Shown here: positions 48,605 to 60,300 of the stretch, piece by piece | How positions within the stretch are numbered: position 1 is the first letter of the stretch | Layout of the letters: each line of letters starts with the position of its first letter | The notes under the pieces: model-generated | What the model was told of the DNA's origin: nothing | The model's database searches: none | What the model saw: the letters and a program-made list of their open reading frames with translations, nothing else | Source: Colletes latitarsis | Lineage: Eukaryota; Arthropoda; Insecta; Hymenoptera; Colletidae | Direction: 5' to 3' | DNA length: 64,000 nucleotides | Assembly (NCBI RefSeq): GCF_051014445.1 | Contig: NC_135136.1 | Span: 40,124,001-40,188,000, forward strand | Program-made: the position numbers and the translations under genes

Positions 48605-50979
48605 TGGTGGTTTTTCAGGGTCACGACGGTGTCGAGTCGCGCACAGGTGGGTGAGAATGAAAACACGACCGAAAATCGCTCTACGTTATAAATATTTTGG
48701 CGTGTCGGGGCCATCGAGCCGCGGGCAAGATATCGAATCCGTGGCAAGCTCTCGCGAAAGCGGTGGTCGACCGTCTAGACGTTTGATAATGGTGTTTTTA
48801 TACGAGCAGTTCGCCCCGTGTAACACGAAAAGTCCCTAAGGCGCAGTGCGGTGGTTCGCTTGCAAAACGGGGCGAAACAGGGACGGAGGCCATGACTTAA
48901 TCTGCCGTTATACGCTGCCGGTGTGTCATAAAGTTCTCAAATGGTTTTTAGAGGTTAAGACGGATCTGTCTCCGTGGACACATTATCCCTGGTATTACAC
49001 GCGTGTACGTTCCGTCCTAATTGCGTCACGATTTTCGCGGAAACGGACAGACCATCTCGAAGAAATGAGAATGTCACTGACTGCACGGTCGTTTTAACAT
49101 TTTGAATCTTCTAAATTTTGGGGAAAATCCTCCCTGGGAGTGTCGTACCATTTTGTAGAAGACTGTACAACGGTGAAACGCAACGCGACGAAGTGCGTGT
49201 ACGCGGTGTCCAGCGTCGAATAAATCACGCTCTTCAACGGGAGTTCGAGGGTGTGCTGATATTGATGCGCGCCTCGTGGCTATCATTTATTCGAGCCACC
49301 TATGCTGTCGCGAATCATTGGTCGCCAACCACAGATTTTTAATCGATCGCCGCGTCGATTAAAAAGTCACAGAACGGTGGTGACCCTACGGTGTTCCGAA
49401 TTTTTATATTTCATCCATCACAATGATATCGATACTTTCAATCGTTGCTTCTTGATGTACCACACACGGACAGAACGCGTTTGTGATCGAAGGGAAACTA
49501 TTACTCGTCTCGATCGAGCTAATGATAGATTCTGCAGGAAGCACTTTTTACAGGGGAAACGATCGACGATCGATCGAACGAAATGACAGATATTACGGTT
49601 GCAACAGCGTTGGTCGCGGTCTAAATGAGCGATACTTCCGTTCGGGGGATCAAGAATTTGACAGATCATCTGTAGACTGTCACTCGCGGTTGAGAAGACG
49701 AAATTAGCAAACCATCCGACAAGACGAGCTCGTTGACAGCTGTCTGGTCGAAGATTCAAAGGCGGTCGCGGATAAAATTAACACCATTCGGACGTCAAGC
49801 CGGCGAGTCGACAGATTTTATGTGGACCAGTTGTTTCGGTCGCGCGGAAAATTAATACCAACTGCCGTCGCGAACGAAATTAGCGCCAATTGCGACCGCG
49901 GGCAAAAAATTCCCATTTGCGGTCGCGGTCGAAACTGGCGCCGCTTGCGCGGCCATAGTGACATCGGTACGCTAATTAAACGAGGCATTCTCGTCGAACT
50001 ATTTCGAAACGTTCGCGTAATCACGGACAGCTTTTTTTCTGCCCCGACGCCACTGACTATGGCGAACGAAAACGCGTCGTGGATCCATAAATCAATCTGA
50101 ACAGAGATTCTTTACATAGATTGTATCTGTCGATGTGATCGCAAATATTTGAAAATCCTGTTCGATCGCTACATTCTGAATGGACGTATCTTTCGGGGAG
50201 GATGGGGTCAATGGTATAACGCTTCGACTTCCTGCTGTTGTTTTTATTTCTAGGCTTTCTCTTCTGATTGTCGAACGAACCCGTGACATTTCCACAGAGG
50301 TCCGTTTCTGGACGCAGGTCCGTTTCGCAATCGAAGCGGCGCAGCGCAGATTAATGCGCGAACAGCTCGCGACAGATTCATTCACGTCGCGGAGTCAATT
50401 TCTGAAGTGGCCGTGAACGCTTCCGGTGCTAACGATGGCTGGAGCGGTGCTTGTCGATCATTAATTACAACGACGAGGAAAAAGTTGACGGTACGGTATC
50501 CCATAGACGAATTAGCATGGAGTCGGTTCGATGATCGATGAACGGATTCGTTCCCGTTCGCGAAACAGGAAGGGGGCGAACAGTGTTAATTACCGCGCTC
50601 ACGTTACGCGTACGTGTGCTGTGTTCTTCTCCGTTCGTTACGTGCTTTATTTTTACGTCGAGTTTCCCGTTCGTCGAAAGATTTGTTCGCCTGGAAGACG
50701 ATCCTCCGCGAACTTCCTACGGAGAAGATTTGTTCCGTAGCCGGATTTGAGGATCGGATAACTAAGTTTCGTCTAACTGCATCGCGTGATTGATTCGTCG
50801 CTGATGAGAATTCGATCCTTCGAAATTGTCTCCGCGTTGAGGATAGGCTTGTAGAGACGATCGACGGTTAAAATTTGTTAATATTTTTCTACTTCTGTCT
50901 CGCACAAGCATAACATTCGTAGTTTATTGTTCGACGATTGTTTCGAGGGATCTAGGTTTAGCAGAATTTGCCACCGAAT
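48605..50979. other. Non-coding DNA
   Basis: No gene is supported. Frames up to 113 codons (49418-49759 minus) show no motif. No repeat or transposon end was noticed. Confidence 0.5.
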
Positions 50980-51097
50980 CGTTCTTTCTTTCCAGGTCGC
51001 GGAATCCTTGGGGAATTGGTGTACACCGGGAGACTTGTTAAGTAATTTGCTGAATCCTATTAGTGTAACACCCACCCGGTGAAACTCACGCGAAACT
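50980..51097 (+). repeat. Dispersed 115-bp repeat, copy 2
   Basis: This is the second copy of the repeat at 36858-36973, about 75-80 percent identical in the matching blocks. The acceptor-like TTCTTTCTTTCCAG is kept, while the donor is altered (TTAAGT in place of GTAAGT). Flanking DNA outside the block is not similar, which marks it as interspersed rather than a local duplication. Confidence 0.6.
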
Positions 51098-54000
51098 CCG
51101 GCCAACGACATGCATTAGCTTTTTTCTTCTCCGCCTCGCGTGCCACGCCGAAGGAAACGCAACTGTAATCTGTCGATGCCTTGCGGAGTAATTAACTTTG
51201 AAAGAAAAAATTAGTTATGCGGTTGAGGCCACGTTCCTCGGTGAACCTGCTTATATCGAAGCAGGAAACGACGAGATCTATAAATACGTTCGCTCGTCGA
51301 TCTATGTTTGAAGCTTTTGTGAAATGGTAAAACGTAGTACTACGTGATTCAGATTTTCGAGCTCGAGACGTAACATTTTTTGCACAAAAACAGGGAGGTT
51401 TTAAAAATCCTAGCAGAAAGTTACGACCCAATCCAAGCGTGGGTAGACCTAAACGAAGGCTGTTTGTATTTTAGAAGGTCGAGAAATTTTATCGAGCCAG
51501 TCTCCACGGAAACGGTCGTCAAAAGGTAGGGAAACTGGTCCACGGAACGCGGGTCCAGAATTTTCAATATCCAAGCTGGGAAAATTTATGCTGGCTGTAT
51601 AGGGGTCGACCCTCTGCCTCTGTGTTTCTCTCGGAGAATTCCGTTCCGAAAAAAATCGCCCCCCGAAAAGCCGTACGAAGTTCCATTGAAGCCTCCCCAC
51701 CCGCCTTGTAATCCACTTATAAGTTTTCCCTTTCTTAGGAATCGGCCGGGAGTCCCGAGGCGACGGCAAATAGAATTCTTCTTTATGCACGCCGCGCGCA
51801 CACGAATGGCGCCCGCCTATAGGTGCAAATATTAGATGGCTGTTCTGATGGCTTTTCAGAAACAACTCTGTCTCTCTGCCGACCCGTACGGGGTTGCTGG
51901 CTTCGAAACGGCGAGACGTATCAGGAATTCGTTGCACGCCCCTTCGAGCCCGGTTCCCCCGACGGTGCTTTACCTCCAAGAGGTTACTTCTACCTATTCT
52001 TGCGCGTATTCATACAAGTTCGGTAGACTGGCGATCAAGACGGGGATCGGAGGATACGAAAAGAACGTTGAACGACCGTCGTACGTTCCGAAGAACGATC
52101 TGTGACGAGAAAATTCCTATCCCCGGCTCGTTGTCGTACACCTCCGCGTCGTACGTTTGCATCAGACCCGGGGACAATCTTGGCTAGAATTTTGTACGAC
52201 GGCTGGCTACAAGATTTACGACTATCGCAATCACCGTTTTTATTTATCAAGGTATACGAAGTAGGACAGAAGCTCCGTTCGCCCGAAATGTTTTTATTAT
52301 TAAGCGAGGTGTCCTATGCAATTGGGAAAAGTTACGTCTCTAAAACGGTTAGAGATACAGAAAAATGTCATAAGATGCATCTGGTTCTTCGCAGCGTGTT
52401 CCTTTTTCCTGGAAAAGGTCAGCCAATGCGCCATTTCATCGTTTCTTGCATGTTGCACCGGCATTCCTACAGTTGGTCCTTTGCCTTCTTCCCTTGAAGT
52501 TTTCTTTCCATAGAAAGCGAAGTAAATCGTTCTCTTTTTCTGCTATCTCGTTTTTCTCTTTACACGAGCAAGCAGCAATTCCTGTTTCGGATTCTAGAAG
52601 TCTTTATTAAATCTCTTGACATTTTCGCATAGGAAATGGTACTCGATTGGAATTGTACAGGTGGTGTAACGAGAAAAGAATGTAGCACCTTGTGTAAGTG
52701 GAACGTGGATAATATTTATTTTTTGTTTACCATCGATTACAGGCCTCGCGAAGGCTGACTAAAGTGTCTGACCCAGTACGATCCGCGATCCCTTCTAGAA
52801 TCGAATACGCAGTTTCCAAAGTTAATCGAAGTTGACTAGGTTCGTATTTAATCTTTTATCTAAGGAAAATATTGAATAAAGGGAAACGTTATTTAATATC
52901 GAAATGTATACTACAAACTATGTACATATATGGACATAAATGGAAGCATAGCCGCGTAGCAAAGGAATCCGCGTAATTCGAGACCTTGTAACACGAGGAC
53001 TTACTGCGTGTAACTTCGAAGCTACATAGCCATATATACGAGCATTACAGATAGTTAAAGGCACCCGGTCTTAGTAGAAAGTTACACATAGTAATACGTG
53101 GCGATGCTCGTTAGAGCTTCGACGCATTAAAACACGTAGTACTACGTCTACTTTACCTAACAAGTCTTAAAAGTTTTCAAATGCGCGCAAGATAAACGAA
53201 GTTCGACTAACATAGCGATAAGTGTGCCCCAAATGGGCATTGCTACGCGTTTCGAGTAGATTTCAAGAAATATGTGCGGCCTTTTCAACGAGGTAGAAAA
53301 ATGGTGCTCGCTAGAATCGCGCGGCGCCAGTAAACGAGATTGAGTTTAAGTGGAACGTATGACCGACTTTCAACCGAGAAAAAGCGATATATCCTGGTGT
53401 CTGATGCATTTCCCGCCTGTACTTGAGTTACGAGTCGTACACGTGTTAGGATTTCACTGAGGACGGGACACTCGAAATCTTCGAAATCTCAGCACCCTTC
53501 GAAACTAACAAATTTCCTGCTCTCGTAACTCGAAACCCAGGTAAATAATAACTTGGATACAGTAAGGAACCTGTCGAATAGTTTTCTCATAAATGTAGTT
53601 ATCAGTTTCTAGGATAACTGTTGTTTTTGGTCCCTGATTTAAAGAGTTTAACGCGGTAATTGACTCGTTCGACGGTTGAAACATCTTCGAATGCTTCACA
53701 GATTCGAAAAACTCGACCTCTCCAACGCGTAATCTTCGTCAAGTGATTCGTTCGATCTGTTGGAACAGAGCTCCTCGAAAGGTGTCGACTCTACCGTTTC
53801 CTGGCTTGGTATTCCATGAACGTTATCACGTGTGAATTCGACGATGGTGCCGAGTGTCAAGTGTGCGTCTTAGGTACGGTACGTGAAGATACTGCATAAA
53901 CAGGCGTCTTCCACGGTTCACGAGCGGCGTTGTTTCGTCACGTTCGACCTTTCCTGGACATCAGGCGATAGAGACTTGAGCCCGCAGGACGATTTTCCAC

Positions 54001-54109
54001 GCCCGTTCCCAACGACCGAGGTTTTTACCGCATGGGCTCGATAACCCGTCGATCGTCCGTCGTTTCATAATGCAGAACGCATCGCACGCCATTTTTCCGC
54101 CGTGAAATC
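51098..54109. other. Non-coding DNA with two copies of a 14-bp palindrome
   Basis: No gene is supported; the 176-codon minus frame at 51449-51979 has no motif. The perfect palindrome ACGTAGTACTACGT occurs at 51332-51345 and again at 53134-53147. The context of the first copy (AAAACG, CTACGTGAT, CGAG) is also found at about 55190-55225 with the palindrome spoiled. Confidence 0.5.
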
Positions 54110-54275
54110 GGCCCCAGTATTGATGGTACAATCGAAAAGGGGGCGATACTACGTAAAAAAACAAATCGAAAGTGAAGAATAAAATTTTTTCATTCGAAGA
54201 TTCGTTTTCCGGAAAATCGACTTGAACTTCGGTACAAGTAGAATCAGTGGTTAGTGGGCAGACATGCCCCAAAAA
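54110..54275 (-). repeat. Dispersed repeat, single-orientation copy
   Basis: This is the fuller copy of the repeat seen head-to-head at 45506-45705. Read on the minus strand it runs from GGGGCATGTCTGCCCAC through CACTGATTCTACTTGTACCG and CAAGTCGATTTTCC to TTTCGATTTG and ATTGTACCATCA. It looks like part of an abundant interspersed family, but I cannot name the family without a library search. Confidence 0.55.
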
Positions 54276-56700
54276 CGAAGCACCAAACTATTTTATCCTT
54301 AACGAATCTACATAGATCGTCTTGTAGGTAACAAGAACACATTTGCATTTTGTGAATTTTAGCCCAGTCGAATCACGGAATCTCTGCCAGCTCGAACCCA
54401 GACCCGTTAGCCATTACAGGAATAATGGACCAATTTATTTGCAACCTTTTCTGTATTCTTGATTTCGGCGAATTCGCAACGATCGTGGAATCTGGTCGAA
54501 CGAGAGACAGACGCCGCAACTCGAGCATTTTATCGCGACGTTCCTTTTATAAACGACTTCGATAGAGCTGGCGTTACACAGTCACGCGGGAGAATTGAAT
54601 TTTTCTGATGGGAACGCTTCGAATTTGCTTTTATCGTTTATAGAGACGGACGGTGGGCAAAGGAGGAGCGAAATTACCGGATCGGGGATCGAATTTATTT
54701 GGTTTTGTTATTTTCTGGGCCTCGTTCTTGCTGACTCGATGCGTGGCGATACGCAACGATTGGGAATAAAATGAAAAGGGCTCCGCGAGATGCGACGCCG
54801 TAGGGACAGAGGAAAATAACGAGCGAACCGTGAATAACGCTCGACGATTTATTTACGACTCGTTTCACCTTACGTTCGTACATTTTTTTTTTTTTTTCAT
54901 TTACCGTTTATGCGTCGCCCTAACCATTCGACCGCGAACATCGATTTTAGAGAATCAATTCGACGACGTGGGAACGACTCGCGTATCTTCGCAATTTCGC
55001 TTCCAAGCGACGCGTCGCGCGTTGTTCGGGTAAATGGCGAACGTCGTAATTTGACGAATGTAATTGCGTAATTGGTGGAAAGTGTTGCGAAAGCGAAATT
55101 GCTCGATTCAATATCCGCGTAATATGCAAACTCATGCATATACATACTCCGTTAACGAACGCTGACCGCTATTCCATTTTCGTTGACAAATAGAAAACGT
55201 TCTACTACGTGATCCGAGTACCGATCTCGCGACTGTTAGTACTGATGTATTATCCAGTACGCTTGTTCACGAGCTTTGGTATTTTGCCATTTCTAGAGTT
55301 AGAATACAATATATCGTTACACAGAACAACTCTCGTGGGTACAAGTTTGCTTTAATTGACAGAAATTAACATTCGTGCCTTAAAATAGAGCATAACTTTC
55401 GTAATCTAAGATAGACGATGAAATACCGTGGATCACAATGCTTAAAATTATCTTTTGTAGTAATCGTTTGATAAATTCCGGTTTCGAAATGCTCGATATC
55501 TCGCGGGATGCCCGAATATCGTTGCTAAAAATATTCACGCAAGAGTGTACTGAAAATAGCGTCCCGAAGCGTACACGAACCGTAATTGAAGTAGCAACAA
55601 AGAATCAAGGGGCACAGTAAACGAGGCAATAAAATGTTTAGGTGTGGTGCTATAACAATCGTTGGTCCAGGGTCTCAGGCTCGGCACGACGTTGTATTTT
55701 CGTCGTTCTTTCTATCGTCGGGAACAATCGCCGGAACTCGTTAAAAGCCCTTACGTCTGTCAGTCGGCACGACGTACGTTAATAATGTACACTCTTCTGC
55801 ATAACGATCGCCATGATCCTTTTCTTCGTCCCTCTACGCGTTCGTTCTGCATGCTTACTCTAAGCACGACACGTCAAACGCTACCAAATCGTCCGCGATC
55901 CTATCGCAATCGTCTGGGAAATTGCTGCGTCAACGGTATTTTCTGAATACCAGCGTTGACGTGTCTCCTCCCGGTGATTGCATTCGAGTTCACCGAAGCG
56001 TTCTGATACGACAATCTCGAAGGTAAACAAGTCGACTATTTGCCCGTGATCGATGGAAACGATACTCCAATTATCCAGAAGGAAGATAATCTAGCATCGT
56101 TTGCGGCGATTTATCGCTAAACACCGCGCCGCGTGCATCTGACTGCCCCCTTATTTTGACTGGTTAAAGATTCGACAAAGTTTTATTTTAATTTTTCTTT
56201 GGAAAATGCATTGTTTTGAAATTATTTTACATCTGGTCCCCTGCAGAAATTCGACAAAATAATAGGGGTGTAAATTTTCGATCTACTGTATGTTCGAATA
56301 TCGATCGAGCATTCTCGGTTGTACCGAACATTCTCGGGTGTCCCGAAACTCTCGGTTACTCGGATGCCTCTGGCAAGAATCCGTTCTCAAGGATGTCTTA
56401 ATTTTCTGTTGGCGTTCGCGAGGCCGTTGGAACGGATACAAAGTGACACGCGAAGCAAACCGCGGGCTCGCGTGTCGATCGAGGCCCGTAGATGCAACGT
56501 CACCGTCGACACCTGTTTCCGGGTATACCTTACCAATCGACCGTGTACACGCTCGCGTACGCATACACGCGCGGATGATTCACGCTAGAACCTTGTTACT
56601 GACAGATGCTCGAAGCGCGTATCTAAACGTTGCACGGGTTGATCGAGGTGAACCGATGTGAATCGCGCATTGTTACTGACAGAGTTATGCCGTGTATGCT
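54276..56700. other. Non-coding DNA
   Basis: No gene is supported. A 15-base T run is at 54883-54897. Frames up to 123 codons near 56.3 kb overlap on both strands in CpG-rich DNA and have no motif. Confidence 0.5.
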
Positions 56701-56722
56701 ATCGCGATAACGTTATCGCGAT
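56701..56722. other. Perfect 22-bp palindrome
   Basis: The half-site ATCGCGATAAC is followed directly by its exact reverse complement GTTATCGCGAT with no spacer. It is followed at once by CTCGAG and a second GTTATCGAG-like half. About 0.015 palindromes of this length are expected by chance in 64 kb of equal-base DNA. Function is unknown. Confidence 0.9.
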
Positions 56723-57690
56723 CCTCGAGCGTTATCGAGTTACGCGGTTCAAGCTCGAACGGTCGATGTTTAGGTATCGCGGTCCGACTCCGATACATTT
56801 TTATTTATTTATTTGTTTCATTTAATGCCTTCATTGCGCTGCAATAAAACAAGATAGAGAGGGAAAAATGAGACACGGTGAACGGACGAGGCTAGGCAAC
56901 AGCTGTTTTACAACTTGAACCTAATCTTATAATTCTATGTTAACCTTGATCGGTTCGGATAGGATCGGATAATTAGTGTGTTTCGAATTGTTTTACAATG
57001 TTCTGCATTTCACGGGTGGCTGAAATTATTTAGGATTTAATAACTAGAAAATTATAGCGAAGGTTGATCGTTTCAGTGATATTTATAGATAGTAGTATAG
57101 AAACCTGTGTGGTCTTTTGCATGAATGGTTTGATATTTTTCGTGAAATAGGAGAAGCACCGTCGCGTCGCGTGTCACTATTTGACAAGGCTTACGAAATT
57201 ATCCTTTGTACTCAGACGGTTAGAGGATAATATTAAATTCCATGTACATTACAGTGTACAAGAGATCTGAAGAGGTTAAAATAAAACGAACGTTATAATG
57301 CTGCTGTGTACAAAAGGAAAGAGAAGGAAGAATTATAAGAAAATGAAGCTTAAAATTTGGAACTGTCGTGTATACGTGTATTAACTGTACATGAATTCTC
57401 ATTTATGAAATTATTCCATACGTAACATTAGAGTACGAGAGTTGCAATTATAGTAGCATTGACAGGAAGCCGATAATAACATCGTTCATAATTGTCCATA
57501 AAGAGAAAGAGAAGTCGAACAACTCGAAACTTACGGTTAATACATGTATACTGGATTTTTTCGAAAACGAAGGTTATTATTACTAATAATAATCGCATAT
57601 AAAAACAGATTGCACCGTAAAAAGAGTCGAATAAATTGTACGGAAGAAGGAATTTTCATTTAATTTTCCAATGGCCAAAAAATACTGGCT
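56723..57690. other. AT-rich non-coding DNA
   Basis: No gene is seen. Short ATTT repeats occur at about 56800-56815 and ATT/AAT repeats near 57575-57592. Confidence 0.5.
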
Positions 57691-57697
57691 AGATAAA

Positions 57698-57900
57698 GAC
57701 CGTGGAACGTCCAGAGTTATGCTAAGCCTAAACAGTGATAAATTTCAATTACGGCGGACCCAGACAATGTCGCAGACTCGCGTTATGATAATGCTAAATT
57801 ACGGTACGTCCAGACTATGTTAACATTAAATTGTGCTGGGTCTTGACTGGATCCGGACGTTAATACTAATTTATGTTAAGTTTAAATTCTAAATTGCTAC
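57698..57900. repeat. Block of direct and inverted repeats
   Basis: AATTACGG followed by a CCAGAC.ATGT block occurs at 57747-57770 and again at 57797-57820. GGACCCAGACAATG at 57756-57769 is inverted as ATTGTGCTGGGTC at 57830-57842. A further GTCCAGAG copy is at about 57709 and a CCGGACGTTAA copy at about 57853. The arrangement suits a decayed fold-back transposon, superfamily unknown. Confidence 0.45.
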
Positions 57901-57943
57901 GGTACGCGATTATAGCTGGTAGGTTGTACCGTCGTGAGATCGC

Positions 57944-58060
57944 AAGTCCTGTCTAGGACCGTCCTAGGACATTGGGAGGAGCTTCCGCGGGTAAAGTGGT
58001 TAGCCTGCTTGTTTGTATCTGAAAGAGAACACGAGTTCAAGTTCCTGCAAGAACGTAAAT
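57944..58060 (+). repeat. tRNA-like segment, possible SINE head
   Basis: GGGTAAAGTGGTTAGCCTGC (near 57999) resembles an RNA polymerase III A box, and AGTTCAAGTTCC about 50 bp later (near 58034) resembles a B box. The T-arm pairs 4 of 5 bases (CACGA, TCCTG) but the loop is a base too long, and no acceptor stem closes, so it is not a working tRNA. Just upstream lie TCCTGTCTAGGA and the palindrome GTCCTAGGAC (57961-57970). A decayed tRNA-derived SINE is the simplest reading. Confidence 0.3.
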
Positions 58061-58447
58061 ACCCCTCTTTTCGCGGATCCTACGTAACGTCAGCCTGACG
58101 ATCTTAATGCTACGTTACGCTAAGCATTCTAATAAGTGGCTCTCCCCCCCTTGCGGGAATTCTTATTGCGGTCGCAGGTTCCGTTCGTGGTCTGACGGAC
58201 GAAGTGGTTTAGACCCTAGAGACCTGTGAGTCAACATTATTTGCAGTCATAGTGCCGTTTTCTTCGCGCATCGTTCGATCGTACAAGGAAATCACGCGAA
58301 ACGCAACGCTCAGATTTTAACGGAACTTTGTACGATGGATAGAAGATCAAACAATATTTATTCCGATAGCTCCACTAGATATCGATAAAATAATCTTGAT
58401 CAGACCAGCCATTGCTATTTGGTGTTGTAGATTAATTACCCCCGTCT
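58061..58447. other. Non-coding DNA between the tRNA-like segment and the GC-rich island
   Basis: No gene or repeat is recognised. A run of seven C occurs at about 58146. Confidence 0.5.
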
Positions 58448-60300
58448 GTGTTTAAAAAAAGGAAGTCTGGTACTATATTTCGCAGCTTCCCCTCGTCGAT
58501 TTCGCCCAGCAGGATCGCTTTCGATCCTAGTCATCGTGTCTGGGAAAGGGTTCTCAGGGACGGTCGTGGTTGGAATACTTGCGATCGATCGTTTCGATTC
58601 GGTCGAAAAAGGCCTGCCGGAACCATCGACGCGGAAGTCGATCGTAAAGTCGTTAGTCAGTTCCCGCGCTACAAAGCGTGGCACGATGAGTGGGTGGGGG
58701 TGGTGGAGGGTGGGGATCAGGGCCCTATCCGTGCGCGCGCGTGCTCGTTCTGAAGGCTTGCGCTCGCGCGAGCACACGGAGGCCGCAAGCCACCGTTAAT
58801 TAAAGCTTCTTAGGACGGTCTGGAGTAGGCGGCCGTGTATGTAATTGTGCATTCCCCTGTTGGCAGCCCTGTTAGAGAGGCTTTGTGTCAAGAAGGGGCA
58901 GGGGGGAATTCGCGTAGGTCTCTGCACGCCCGCAGACAATGGTGGTGGACTACAATACAACCCTGTTTGTATTTCTGCTGCGCGAACCCCGCTTCGATAT
59001 CATCTACGATCCTTCCCTTCCTCCTCCACCCCAACACCCACACCCACCCCCTCCTCCGCAGCAAAGTTTTGTCTCCGTCTGCTTCGACGACCCTCCTCGT
59101 CCCTCCGAGTTTCTCTTCCGCTCACCGACGTAACTTCTATCCAGGCATCTATCTCTCCCGGGCTCGGTGCTCGTTTTCATTTCTTTCTCCGCGATTCTCT
59201 CGGTCCTCTAGCTGTACATACATCTCCGCCACTCTCTGTCCCTCCTTCCGCAGCCTCTTCCCTCCTTTGTCTTCGTTTCAACGCCCGTCTTTATCCGTCT
59301 GTGCCCGGGCGCTCCTCCTCGTCCGCTCGCGATCTGCAAAACGACGGGATTTCCGACGGGGACGCGACTTTTTCGGTATTTTATAGGATTAAAAATTTTC
59401 CGCACGATCGTGCTGCCATTAATACTAATCTTCCTAGCGACTGCGTTAACTTTCCCCCGTCTTCGTTCCGGATGCGAGCGTTTATCTGAACCTTGCTATA
59501 TTTCCGTCGCTGCGAAACACGATAAAGTTTCAACAATAACCGTTATCGAGGGAAAAATTTCAATCGTACCACGATATATTTTATACCGTACAGACAAAAG
59601 TTCAACCGTCTGATCGAATAAACATCACGAATAAATTGCTGGACATCGGTTCTATCGGTTATCCATTATTTCCGTAAAATAAAATTTTACTTTGTACAGA
59701 GCAGAAGGAGAAAGAACATTCGGATATACGATAGATAGAGAAGCGTAATAGTTGCGTTGATAATCGTAATTCCCGCGGACAGAATCGCTAGCAGCCCGTC
59801 AATTTTATCGCTCGCAACCAGCGAATTGTACTTTTGCCGCGGCGTTTTCTAAACGAGTGACTTTTTCCAATAAACATCCGATGGTCCTTTGAACTTTGCG
59901 TAACGCAAAAAGCGCGGAATACGCAAAAACCGCGCGTGATTATCGCGGAAAACGCAGTCGCATCGCGGTTTGAACATCTTCCCTCTGTCTTTCTCGGTTT
60001 CTCTGTTTCCATCTGTGGTGCCGATACGCGTTTCCCTTTCTGTTATCCTCTGCTTTGTGCTTTCTGTTCTCTCTGTTCGCCGGTTCCCTGGTCCCACTCG
60101 GTCCTCGTTTTCCGCGTTCCGCTGGTCTTTCTGCCTCTCTGGCTTTTCTATTCAATCGCCCTGTTACTTTGTCCCCGCCTGACGATACTCTGTCGTCGAG
60201 TGATCATTTCTGCGCCATTTCGAAAGCCAGCCGCGACAGCCGAGACGAAGCTGCAATTTCGACGAGTAATTGGCCAAGGCCGGGACTAATGGGCCCTAGG
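58448..60300. other. GC/CT-rich island, possible promoter-proximal region
   Basis: The plus strand carries a G-quadruplex motif at about 58691-58716 (GGGTGGGGG, GGAGGGTGGGG) and its mirror, a C-rich motif, at 59029-59051 (CCCC, CCC, CCC, CCCCC). From 58985 to about 59330 the strand is pyrimidine-rich. An acceptor-like CTCCTCCGCAG ends near 59060. Two overlapping frames of 183 and 214 codons run through it, but they are Ser/Pro/Arg/Leu-rich by composition. As at 7.7-9.5 kb, this could be a gene 5' region, without proof. Confidence 0.3.

Noticed and set aside
51449..51979. 176-codon minus-strand open frame
   Set aside because: No motif, and several plus-strand frames overlap it (51823-52187). 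Composition is that of the surrounding DNA.
57996..58050. A tRNA gene
   Set aside because: A-box-like and B-box-like strings exist, but the T-loop is one base too long, the D and acceptor stems do not close. Kept only as a possible SINE head.
58835..59489. Overlapping frames of 183 and 214 codons
   Set aside because: Both lie in a C/T-rich tract where stops are rare. Two long frames over the same bases cannot both be genes and neither has a motif.
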